Shown piece by piece: positions 1-6,211 of a stretch of 7,279 bases of DNA. The stretch's first letter is position 1, and the number at the start of each line of letters is the position of its first letter. The position numbers and the translations under genes are program-made. The notes below the pieces were generated by a model. The model was not told the DNA's origin. It saw nothing but the letters and a program-made list of their open reading frames with translations, and searched no databases. The stretch comes from an uncultured Actinomycetes bacterium (GTDB lineage: Bacteria > Actinomycetota > Coriobacteriia > Coriobacteriales > RUG844), in contig OMSY01000166.1 of assembly GCA_900313875.1 (NCBI GenBank), forward strand, positions 1 through 7,279. Direction: 5' to 3'.

Positions 1-29
1 ATTCCCGGCCCCTTCTTTGCGTTGGGACG

Positions 30-464
30 TCAGAATTCCCAGAAGCCCGTACCCGTCTCGGGGCTGAGACGTCTCCCGATGACCCCTCCGATGACGGGGC
101 GCAACTCGACTTCGGCTGTATAGCGTACCGTCGAGGATTTCAAATGACCGGAAGCCGTGCGGGGTTCGCCGTCCTCATGATATGAGAACAGTGCGTGCGC
201 ATGGAGGTGCAGCCCGTCCTCGTCATCGCAGATGACATTGCCCATGATCGAGACGAGTTCGAGCAGGCCCTCGAAGCGTCTGGTCTCGAAAGCCCCCGTC
301 ACATCATCGAGCACCCCGATCTCGGCATCCCCGCATCCGCCGATTCCCGAGAACGTTGCAGAGCGGATGTTCTCGCTCTTGCAGACCTCCAGAATCGTGG
401 CGACGATCTCATCACCACGATCCATCCTGATATAGCAGACATCGTTGAAACGCCTATAGTCCAT
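30..464 (-). CDS. PPC/DUF296-domain protein (putative DNA-binding-like)
   Basis: Encodes a protein of 144 residues that looks like a stand-alone PPC (DUF296) domain, a fold found alone in bacteria and archaea and in plant AT-hook proteins. Supporting features are the opening MDYRRF...RMDRGDEIV, the glycine-rich FSGIGGCGDAEIGV segment (about 38-51), the histidine cluster HLHAH at 86-90, a later GHL at 106-108, and the closing PETG..FWEF. The histidines match the likely metal-binding positions of the family. The biochemical role of bacterial members is poorly defined, so no function is assigned. The frame can be opened upstream to a TTG at 497, but I chose ATG at 464: a GTGGGAG Shine-Dalgarno lies 8 bases before it, and family members usually start at this motif. 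There is no AT-hook and no signal peptide. It appears monocistronic. A TATCAT hexamer at 519-524 on this strand could be its -10, but I see no good -35. Confidence 0.85.
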   Translation of the reverse strand: MDYRRFNDVCYIRMDRGDEIVATILEVCKSENIRSATFSGIGGCGDAEIGVLDDVTGAFETRRFEGLLELVSIMGNVICDDEDGLHLHAHALFSYHEDGEPRTASGHLKSSTVRYTAEVELRPVIGGVIGRRLSPETGTGFWEF

Positions 465-619
465 AGCCGCATCTCCCACCTGCTCGCTAGTCGGCAACCG
501 GCCTGTGCCTCAACCCTGATGATACGCCTGTATCCGGGCCTGCATCCTGAAAACCACTGAGTCCGTCCCTTGGAAGACAGGTTCCCGCGAGAAGGGAGAT
601 GCAGCCTCGAAAACCGGAA

Positions 620-645
620 AGCGGCCTCCGTTGCCGAAGACCGCT
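620..645 (-). terminator. Possible terminator after tRNA-Gly
   Basis: On the minus strand, 12 bases after the CCA end of the tRNA, a 7-bp stem (AGCGGTC with GGCCGCT, one G-U pair) closes a 12-base loop. It is followed by TTT and then, after CCGG, TTTT. The stem is GC-rich but the T tract is interrupted, so this is a plausible, not certain, intrinsic terminator. It would separate the tRNA from the leftward DUF296 gene. Confidence 0.45.
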
Positions 646-656
646 CTGTTTCGCCC

Positions 657-731
657 TGGAGCGGGTGACGGGACTCGAACCCGCGAATGCGAGCTTGGGA
701 AGCTCGTGCCTTACCACTTGGCGACACCCGC
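657..731 (-). tRNA. tRNA-Gly (anticodon CCC)
   Basis: The minus strand folds into a complete cloverleaf. The acceptor GCGGGTG pairs with CACCCGC, the D stem is GCC/GGC, and the anticodon stem CGAGC/GCTCG encloses loop TTCCCAA. A 5-base variable loop follows, then a T arm with TTCGAGT. The discriminator is U, typical of bacterial glycine tRNAs, and CCA is encoded (657-659). The CCC anticodon reads GGG glycine codons. The gene is transcribed opposite to the permease gene at 969. A TAGGAT hexamer about 10 bases upstream could be part of its promoter, but no matching -35 is visible. Confidence 0.97.
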
Positions 732-861
732 ATGATGGTAAATCCTAACACAACAAGACCAGATAATCCTTTTGTCAGGCTTCTGTTCTCGCAAGTGCAC
801 ATGAGGAATCCAGAGAAGACCGGCGTCACGGCTGCCAGCATGTCTTTGCCTCGCAATTGTG

Positions 862-890
862 TTCTGTTCCGTAGCGTTACACGCTAGAAT
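862..890 (+). promoter_or_regulatory. Probable promoter of the permease-GGDEF gene
   Basis: TAGAAT at 885-890 is a good sigma-70-type -10. A weak -35 candidate, TTCTGT at 862-867, lies 17 bases upstream. Transcription would start near 897, leaving a leader of about 70 bases. No competing hexamer pair of similar quality is seen closer to the gene. Confidence 0.45.
872..886. promoter_or_regulatory. Palindrome overlapping the -10, possible operator
   Basis: TAGCGTTACACGCTA has perfect 6-base arms (TAGCGT / ACGCTA) around a 3-base centre. It covers the end of the spacer and the first two bases of the TAGAAT -10. That is a typical position for a repressor site, but no regulator is encoded in the window and the motif is not one I recognise. 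Confidence 0.35.
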
Positions 891-968
891 GGCAATCAGT
901 GCGGGTGGGGGCATGATGCAGGTCGGACCACGGTATCGGCTTGCGGCTGGTTGTGAGACGGGACGAAG

Positions 969-3194
969 ATGGATTCGGAGATGCACGACAATTCGTTGAA
1001 ACCCTATGTTTCTCCTTTGGGTGCATGGGCCATGGCGCTTGGTACGAGCATCGGCTGGGGGTCCCTCGTGGTCACCAGCAACACGTATCTGCTGCAGGCG
1101 GGGCCATGGGGAAGCCTGCTTGGCATGCTCGTCGGCGCCATCGTCATGCTCATCATCAGCAGGAACTACCACTATATGATCAACTGCTTCCCGAGTGCGG
1201 GTGGTGCCTATGCATATGCCAAGGAGACCTTCGGCTATGACCACGGGTTCCTCATGGCGTGGTTCCTCGGCTTGACCTACGTCGCCATGTTCTGGGCGAA
1301 CGTCTCCTCGCTTCCCCTGTTCGCCCGGTATTTCCTGGGTGACCTGTTCCAGTTCGGGTTCAGCTATACGGTCTTCGGTTATGAGGTGTACCTCGGGGAG
1401 GCGCTGCTCTCGATGGCGGCGATCGTGCTCATCGCGCTGTTGTGCATGAGGCGTCGGAAGGCCACGATCAACATCCTGATCGGACTGGTGCTCCTGTTCT
1501 CCGTCGGGATCACGGTCTGCTTCGTCGCCTCGATGCTCGGGTGGGGCAAGGCGACGCACCTCTTCGACCCTGGGTTCGTTCCTGACAAGCATGCCCTTTC
1601 ACAGGTTCTGCGCATCGCCTGCATCTCGCCGTGGGCGTTCATCGGGTTCGAGAACATCTCGCATGCGTCCGAGGAGTACACGTTCCCCCGGAGCAGGGTC
1701 TTCCGCATCCTCGTGATCTCGGTGCTCACGACGATGGCCCTGTACATCTTCGTCCTGTTGCTGTCGGCTTCCGCCTTTCCAGCGGAATACAGCACCTGGC
1801 TCGAGTATATCCGCGACATCTCGAACCTCGATGGCATCAAGGGGCTTCCCGCTTTCTACGCAGCATATTGTTATCTGGGGAACTTCGGCGTTGGCCTGCT
1901 CATGTGCGTGTTGCTTGCACTCATCATCACGAGCCTGATCGGCAACATCCTCGCTCTGAGCCGGTTGCTCTTCGCGTTGAGCAGGGATGCTGTGATTCCC
2001 GAGCGTTTCGCCAGACTGAACGAACGGCATATCCCCGCGGCTGCCATCGCGCTCATCGCCCTGTTCTCCCTGGCGATTCCCTTCCTGGGAAGGACTGCCA
2101 TCGGCTGGATCGTCGATGTCACCACCATCGGTGCCACCATCATCTACGGGTTCGTCTCCGCCTCCACCTTGAAGCTGGCCGGGGCGCGCGAGGACAGCGT
2201 GGAGAAGGTGACGGGGATGGTCGGCATCATCCTCATGGTCGCTTTCGGGGCGTATCTGCTGCTTCCCAGCCTGTTCATGCGGGGCTCCCTTGAAAGGGAA
2301 TCGTATTTCCTGTTCGTGGTCTGGGGAATCCTGGGGTTCGTGTTCTTCCGTCGAATCCTGAGCAAGGACGCCAGCAGGCGTTTCGGGCAATCGGTCATCG
2401 TGTGGATCGCGCTGTTGTCGCTCGTCCTTTTCGTGGCCTTCATCTGGATGAGCCAATCCATCATGACGGAGAACGAGACGACCATGGCACAGATTCACAG
2501 CTATTATCTTGCTGCGGGGGCCTCGGCATCTGGCGTGGCCGATGATTCGTTCATCACCCAGCAGATGGCCGCGCTCAAGGCCTCCAACATCAAGACCATG
2601 TTGGTCATCGTGGGCCTGTTCATCTTCTCACTGGCGAGTTTGCTGTGGAACTTCTCGTACATCAGCAAGCGCGCCCAGGAGAGCGAGGAGAAGCTCGGTC
2701 ATGCGCGGAGCGCCGTGAACAGGGACCCGCTCACGGGGGTGAAGAGCAAGTATGCGTATACCGAAAACGAGAACGCCCTCGACGCCCAGATCGAGGCGGG
2801 GGAAGTCGAGGACTTCGCCATCGCGGTATGCGACGTGAACGGCCTGAAGCACGTCAACGATACCTTCGGCCACAAGGCTGGTGACGAATACATCCGTTCG
2901 GCATGTTCCATGGTCTGCGAGCTGTTCCAGCACAGCCCGGTCTTCCGTGTCGGCGGCGATGAGTTCGTCGTGATCATGACGGGCAAGGACTATCACAACC
3001 GCTCGGAGATCATGAAGGCGCTGAACGAACGGTCGTTGGGCAACATCGCAAGCGGCGATGTCGTTGTCGCGGGGGGTGTCGCGGGTTTCGTTCCCGGGCA
3101 GGATGCCAACGTGCGCGCTGTCTTCGACCGGGCCGATGCGGAGATGTACCGGAACAAGAAGATGCTCAAGGAGAACGGGTCGGTTTCCCGATAG
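969..3194 (+). CDS. APC-family amino-acid permease fused to a GGDEF diguanylate cyclase domain
   Basis: This 741-residue membrane protein has two parts. Residues 1 to about 461 form an APC-superfamily amino-acid permease with about 12 membrane helices: TM1 carries GTSIGWGS (25-32), and the TM6 region carries PWAFIGFENISHASEEYTFPRSR (221-243). Two further hydrophobic helices (about 474-496 and 541-562) flank a 44-residue loop predicted to lie outside. A short helical linker (563-583) then leads to a GGDEF domain (584-737). Catalytic residues look intact: D622, N630 and D639 match the metal and substrate positions, GGDEF is at 662-666, and K730/K734 fill the phosphate-contact positions. The RxxD inhibitory site is absent (FQHS at 653-656). 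Expected role: amino-acid transport or sensing coupled to c-di-GMP synthesis at the membrane; the substrate is unknown. ATG 969 was chosen because GGGA lies 5 bases upstream; the later ATG 981 has no properly spaced site. Confidence 0.9.
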   Translation: MDSEMHDNSLKPYVSPLGAWAMALGTSIGWGSLVVTSNTYLLQAGPWGSLLGMLVGAIVMLIISRNYHYMINCFPSAGGAYAYAKETFGYDHGFLMAWFLGLTYVAMFWANVSSLPLFARYFLGDLFQFGFSYTVFGYEVYLGEALLSMAAIVLIALLCMRRRKATINILIGLVLLFSVGITVCFVASMLGWGKATHLFDPGFVPDKHALSQVLRIACISPWAFIGFENISHASEEYTFPRSRVFRILVISVLTTMALYIFVLLLSASAFPAEYSTWLEYIRDISNLDGIKGLPAFYAAYCYLGNFGVGLLMCVLLALIITSLIGNILALSRLLFALSRDAVIPERFARLNERHIPAAAIALIALFSLAIPFLGRTAIGWIVDVTTIGATIIYGFVSASTLKLAGAREDSVEKVTGMVGIILMVAFGAYLLLPSLFMRGSLERESYFLFVVWGILGFVFFRRILSKDASRRFGQSVIVWIALLSLVLFVAFIWMSQSIMTENETTMAQIHSYYLAAGASASGVADDSFITQQMAALKASNIKTMLVIVGLFIFSLASLLWNFSYISKRAQESEEKLGHARSAVNRDPLTGVKSKYAYTENENALDAQIEAGEVEDFAIAVCDVNGLKHVNDTFGHKAGDEYIRSACSMVCELFQHSPVFRVGGDEFVVIMTGKDYHNRSEIMKALNERSLGNIASGDVVVAGGVAGFVPGQDANVRAVFDRADAEMYRNKKMLKENGSVSR

Positions 3195-3198
3195 GAGG
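3193..3198 (+). promoter_or_regulatory. Strong ribosome binding site overlapping the upstream stop codon
   Basis: A perfect AGGAGG lies 5 bases before ATG 3204, and its first two bases are the last two of the permease-GGDEF TAG stop. It fixes the start of the small downstream gene and indicates that the two genes are translated from one mRNA. Confidence 0.85.
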
Positions 3199-3203
3199 GA
3201 CAC

Positions 3204-3629
3204 ATGAACACTACGGATCCCACACCTATCAGCACCTTGCTCGATGACATGACCTGCGAGCTCATCGGGTTCTGCCTCGATGTGATCGCAGATGGTGGGA
3301 GCCTGGCTCCCACCATCGTCTTCGCGCGTTCGGACGAGGACATCACCTTCCTCTCCTTCGACGAGGACGGCCCTGACGCGGCCCTGGAAGCGGCGCGTGG
3401 CACCATCCGCGAGCAGGCTGATGAGATCATCGCCTACGCCATCGCCTATGACGGGTTCGTGAGCACCGGCGAGGACGGGGTGCCGCAGGATGCGCTGCTC
3501 GTCGAGTTCGGTGAACGGGGAATGTCCACCGCCTTCTCTGCCTATGTTGCCTATCGGCGCGGGGACACACCAGATGACCTGGCGGTATCCGAGCCGCTTG
3601 CGGCAGGTGAGGAACCCCTGCTTCTCTAG
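3204..3629 (+). CDS. Small acidic hypothetical protein, co-transcribed with the permease-GGDEF gene
   Basis: This 141-residue protein matches no family that I can name. It is strikingly acidic: I count 29 Asp/Glu against 6 Arg and no lysine. It has no signal peptide and no membrane helix, so it should be a soluble cytoplasmic protein. The pattern suggests a compact alpha/beta fold: an N-terminal helix (about 10-30), a hydrophobic strand (SLAPTIVFA, 33-41), another strand (ITFLSF, 47-52), a helix around 58-73, then strands near 76-85 and 97-102. The tail ends AGEEPLLL. The start is set by a perfect AGGAGG 5 bases upstream. It begins only 9 bases after the permease-GGDEF stop, so an operon and a shared job are likely. 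A regulatory or accessory partner is conceivable, but nothing in the sequence shows its function. The full reading frame and codon use resemble its neighbours, so I consider it a real gene. Confidence 0.8.
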   Translation: MNTTDPTPISTLLDDMTCELIGFCLDVIADGGSLAPTIVFARSDEDITFLSFDEDGPDAALEAARGTIREQADEIIAYAIAYDGFVSTGEDGVPQDALLVEFGERGMSTAFSAYVAYRRGDTPDDLAVSEPLAAGEEPLLL

Positions 3630-3631
3630 GC

Positions 3632-3659
3632 TTGCGCCGACAGGCACAACGGGTAATAT
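3632..3659 (+). promoter_or_regulatory. Candidate typA promoter
   Basis: TTGCGC (3632-3637) and TAATAT (3654-3659) are 16 bases apart, just after the small acidic gene. Transcription would begin near 3666 and leave a leader of about 100 bases before typA. Both hexamers are imperfect, and no clear terminator separates typA from the upstream unit, so read-through is also possible. Confidence 0.3.
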
Positions 3660-3767
3660 CTTGCTTTGGCCTGATTTGCTCTTCTGCTCGCGATGCGGGC
3701 GGCAGCATGCGGTTCGACCGCCGGGACCCACGACTCCATCACTGCAGGGAAGACAAGGTGTTTGCAC

Positions 3768-5615
3768 ATGCGTCAGGAGAATCTGAGGAACATCGCCCTC
3801 ATCGCACATGTCGACCACGGCAAGACCACGCTCGTCGATGGCCTGCTGCGCGAAGCGGGTGTGTTCCGGGAGAACCAGAACGTCGCCGAGCGCGTGCTCG
3901 ATTCCAATGACCAGGAGCGGGAGCGTGGCATCACCATCCTCGCGAAGAACGTGTCCATCACCTACAAGGACGTCAAGATCAATGTCATCGACACGCCCGG
4001 CCATGCTGATTTCGGTGGCGAGGTGGAGCGTGTCCTCAAGATGGCTGATGGCGCACTGCTCATCGTCGACGCGTTCGAGGGGCCGATGCCCCAGACGCGC
4101 TTCGTGCTGCGCCACGCCCTGAGGCTCGGTCTGAGGATCATGGTGGTCATCAACAAGATCGACCGTGACGGAGCACGCCCCGACGAGGTCCTTGACGAGG
4201 TCTTCGACCTCATGGTCGAACTCGATGCGAGCGACGAGCAGCTCGACTTTCCCGTGATCTATGCTTCCGCGGTCAACCGCTATGCGCGCTATGAGGTCGA
4301 TGACGGGAACATGAACATGCTTCCACTGCTCGATTCCATCCTCGAGAACATCCCGGCGCCCGAGGCCGACCCCGATGCTCCCATGTCGATGCAGGTCTGC
4401 ACCGTCGACCATTCGAACTTCGTCGGACGCATCGGCATAGGGCGCCTGTATTCCGGTAGCCTGCACAAGGGTGACAGGATCCTCGTCATCAAGAACGACG
4501 GCACTCACAAGGATGCTCAGGTCAAGATCCTCTACACGTTCGAACAGCTTGGCCGCGAGGAGCGCGATGAGGCTCCTGCCGGCGATATCGTCGCGGTCGT
4601 CGGTGTGGATGATTGCGACATAGGCGATACGTTCACCTCTCCCGAGAACCCGGTCCAGCTCGAGCCCATCGAGGTCGAGGAGCCGACCATGGCCGTCGTG
4701 TTCGCCGCCTCCACGAGCCCGCTCGTGGGGCGCGATGGCGAGTTCGTCAACGCGCGTCAGATCAAGGAGCGCCTGATGCACGAGAAGCAGGCCAACATCT
4801 CGATGCGTATCGAGGAGCTGCCTGACAGGAGCGGTGTCGAGGTCGCGGGTCGCGGCGTGTTGCATCTGTCCGTTCTCATGGAGACCATGCGCCGTGAGGG
4901 TTTCGAGTTCCAGGTCGGTCGTCCCCGTGTCCTCTACAAGACCGATGAAGTGACGGGCCAGCGCCTCGAGCCGATCGAGGAGTACACCGTCGAGGTGCCG
5001 AGTGAATACGCCGGCAAGGTCATCGAGGTGCTCGGGTCCCATGGCGGTGAGATGGCGGACATGGTGCAGCGCGGGGACCACACCCACCTGTCGTTCAAGA
5101 TCCCCACGCGGGGCATCATGGGCTTGCGTACCAAGCTCCTCAACATCAGCCGTGGCGAAGCGGTGCAGTTCCATCATTTCTCCGAGTACGGGCCGTTCAG
5201 GGGAGAGTTCAAGGGTCGTGTCAACGGGTCCATGATCTCCAAGACCACGGAGAAGTCCGTGGCTTACGCACTCGACACGCTGCAGCAGCGGGGACGTCTG
5301 TTCATAGGTCCCGGCGAGGATTGCTACGAGGGCATGATCGTGGGCGAGAGTGCCAAGGACAGCGACATGGTGGTCAACGTGGCGCGCACCAAGCAGCTCG
5401 GCAACCAACGTGCTGCAGGTTCGGACAAGGCGATCCAGCTCACACCGCCCGTCACCTTCACGCTCGAGGAGGCGCTCGAGTACATCGAGGACGACGAGCT
5501 CGTCGAGGTCACGCCGAAGACGCTGCGGCTCCGCAAGCGCACGCTCGATTCTGTTGCGCGCCGCAAGGAGAACGCACGCCTGCTCGCGCTCAAGAAGGAA
5601 CAGGAGCGGTCGTAG
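3768..5615 (+). CDS. typA: Translational GTPase TypA/BipA
   Basis: This is a 615-residue protein of the EF-G-like GTPase family, normal length for TypA/BipA. It binds 70S ribosomes and is linked to ribosome assembly, cold growth and stress responses in other bacteria. The GTPase motifs are all present: AHVDHGKTT (13-21), RGITI (53-57), [15 protein letters not shown] (75-89), NKID (129-132) and the SA of YASAVN (165-170). A beta-barrel domain (about 200-295), EF-G-like domains and the lysine/arginine-rich TypA-specific C-terminal domain follow. An in-frame start at 3693 is possible, but ATG 3768 is correct by family: [21 protein letters not shown] is a typical TypA N-terminus, with AAGGTG 7 bases upstream. 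The C-terminus ends with basic residues ([27 protein letters not shown], broken over 589-615), as is common in TypA. No terminator with a T-run is visible after the stop. Confidence 0.97.
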   Translation: MRQENLRNIALIAHVDHGKTTLVDGLLREAGVFRENQNVAERVLDSNDQERERGITILAKNVSITYKDVKINVIDTPGHADFGGEVERVLKMADGALLIVDAFEGPMPQTRFVLRHALRLGLRIMVVINKIDRDGARPDEVLDEVFDLMVELDASDEQLDFPVIYASAVNRYARYEVDDGNMNMLPLLDSILENIPAPEADPDAPMSMQVCTVDHSNFVGRIGIGRLYSGSLHKGDRILVIKNDGTHKDAQVKILYTFEQLGREERDEAPAGDIVAVVGVDDCDIGDTFTSPENPVQLEPIEVEEPTMAVVFAASTSPLVGRDGEFVNARQIKERLMHEKQANISMRIEELPDRSGVEVAGRGVLHLSVLMETMRREGFEFQVGRPRVLYKTDEVTGQRLEPIEEYTVEVPSEYAGKVIEVLGSHGGEMADMVQRGDHTHLSFKIPTRGIMGLRTKLLNISRGEAVQFHHFSEYGPFRGEFKGRVNGSMISKTTEKSVAYALDTLQQRGRLFIGPGEDCYEGMIVGESAKDSDMVVNVARTKQLGNQRAAGSDKAIQLTPPVTFTLEEALEYIEDDELVEVTPKTLRLRKRTLDSVARRKENARLLALKKEQERS

Positions 5616-5731
5616 GGATACCGCTTCCCGGAAGCCGGCGCCGTCGAGATAGCGATTCCGACATCCGGGGGCCTGTGGCGACCTTTGGCATCGGTCGTTC
5701 GGCACCAAGTTCATGCATCCGCGGGTTTGTG

Positions 5732-5760
5732 CTTTCAATCTGCGGCAAATGCGGTATACT
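5732..5760 (+). promoter_or_regulatory. Probable promoter of the serine tRNA genes
   Basis: TATACT at 5755-5760 is a strong -10, with a weak -35 candidate CTTTCA (5732-5737) 17 bases upstream. Transcription would start near 5767, about 40 bases before the first tRNA. It could drive both tRNAs, since the terminator seen is after the second. Confidence 0.5.
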
Positions 5761-5804
5761 CACACGTGCGTTTCTGCTGTTTCGGGCAGGCGCCAGCTGA
5801 ATAC

Positions 5805-5897
5805 GGAGAGATGGCCGAGTGGTCGAAGGCGCACGATTGGAAATCGTGTATACGGTGTCGAGCCGTATCTAGGGTTCAAATCCCTATCTCTCCGCCA
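5805..5897 (+). tRNA. tRNA-Ser (anticodon GGA)
   Basis: A 93-base class II tRNA. Acceptor GGAGAGA pairs with TCTCTCC, the discriminator is G, and CCA is encoded (5895-5897). The anticodon stem CACGA/TCGTG encloses TTGGAAA, giving anticodon GGA at 5839-5841 (reads UCC/UCU). A long variable arm and the T arm TAGGG-TTCAAAT-CCCTA follow. The long variable arm and G discriminator are serine hallmarks. Confidence 0.97.
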
Positions 5898-5932
5898 GAT
5901 GCTCACCGTGTGTCATACACGATTCTCATAGA

Positions 5933-5952
5933 GCGGTGCCTTTTGGCACCGC
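5933..5952 (+). other. Perfect hairpin between the two serine tRNAs
   Basis: GCGGTGCC and GGCACCGC form a perfect 8-bp stem around a TTTT loop, 7 bases before the second tRNA. There is no T-run after it, so it is not an ordinary terminator. It could help process the joint tRNA precursor or slow transcription. A weaker 5-bp hairpin (CGTGT/ACACG) lies just upstream of it. Confidence 0.5.
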
Positions 5953-5959
5953 AACATGC

Positions 5960-6052
5960 GGAGGGGTGGCAGAGTGGTTGAATGCGGCGGTCTCGAAAAC
6001 CGTTTAGCGGGTGTTCCCCGCTACGAGGGTTCGAATCCCTCCTCCTCCGCCA
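5960..6052 (+). tRNA. tRNA-Ser (anticodon CGA)
   Basis: A 93-base class II tRNA. Acceptor GGAGGGG pairs with CTCCTCC (one G-U pair), the discriminator is G, and CCA is encoded (6050-6052). The anticodon stem GCGGT/ACCGT holds loop CTCGAAA, giving anticodon CGA at 5994-5996 (reads UCG). The variable arm is long and the T arm is GAGGG-TTCGAAT-CCCTC. It lies 62 bases after tRNA-Ser(GGA), and the two are probably one transcript. Confidence 0.97.
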
Positions 6053-6064
6053 GCGCATCCACGG

Positions 6065-6088
6065 AAACGGCCTTTCAAGGCCGTTTTT
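6065..6088 (+). terminator. Intrinsic terminator of the serine tRNA unit
   Basis: AAACGGCC (6065-6072) and GGCCGTTT (6079-6086) form a perfect 8-bp stem around a 6-base loop. A run of five T (6084-6088) starts inside the 3' arm. It sits 12 bases after the second tRNA and just before the trpS promoter. Confidence 0.9.
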
Positions 6089-6096
6089 CACTTTCG

Positions 6097-6105
6097 TGCT
6101 ATACT
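6097..6105 (+). promoter_or_regulatory. Extended -10 promoter of trpS
   Basis: TGCTATACT is a TGn extended -10 with TATACT at 6100-6105. No -35 is recognisable because the preceding terminator occupies that place, which fits an extended -10 promoter. Transcription would start near 6112, giving a leader of about 100 bases. Confidence 0.55.
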
Positions 6106-6123
6106 TCCCATCGTTCGGTCATA

Positions 6124-6189
6124 CGTCATGGTCGCCCGAGCGCGTTGCCATGACGGGTATCATCGCAGCAGCTCCCAGGCTGCTGTTTT
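6124..6189 (+). promoter_or_regulatory. trpS leader with two hairpins, the second terminator-like
   Basis: Hairpin 1 has 8-bp arms CGTCATGG (6124-6131) and CCATGACG (6148-6155). Hairpin 2 has 7-bp arms CAGCAGC (6166-6172) and GCTGCTG (6179-6185) with loop TCCCAG, followed by TTTTG. Hairpin 2 looks like a short intrinsic terminator 8 bases before the trpS ribosome binding site. This may be an attenuator, but I see no T-box antiterminator sequence and no convincing leader peptide. Confidence 0.4.
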
Positions 6190-6211
6190 GTCGATGGAGA
6201 AGGGTCAGGTT

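Noticed and set aside
195..560. Plus-strand frame overlapping the DUF296 gene
   Set aside because: The minus-strand product carries the recognisable PPC/DUF296 pattern with a proper ribosome binding site; the plus frame has neither.
732..968. c-di-GMP riboswitch upstream of the permease-cyclase gene
   Set aside because: I looked for the conserved GEMM core and did not find it.
1599..2498. Minus-strand open frame of 299 codons inside the permease gene
   Set aside because: Composition rich in D, E, H, Q and R with no recognisable fold; it is the complement of hydrophobic membrane-helix codons.
3693..3767. 25-residue N-terminal extension of TypA
   Set aside because: The added residues do not resemble the family, and ATG 3768 has its own Shine-Dalgarno and the usual TypA N-terminus.
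5616..5731. Terminator or small gene after typA
   Set aside because: Only short imperfect inverted repeats without a T-run, and no frame with a ribosome binding site.
2628..5738. Very long minus-strand open frame (1036 codons) opposite typA and its upstream genes
   Set aside because: It is antisense to clearly real genes, crosses several of them, shows no domain or motif, and is low-complexity in charged residues. Such antisense frames are expected in high-GC genes with strong codon bias.
6106..6211. T-box riboswitch before trpS
   Set aside because: The leader is only about 100 bases and lacks the conserved T-box antiterminator sequence (AGGGTGG...).
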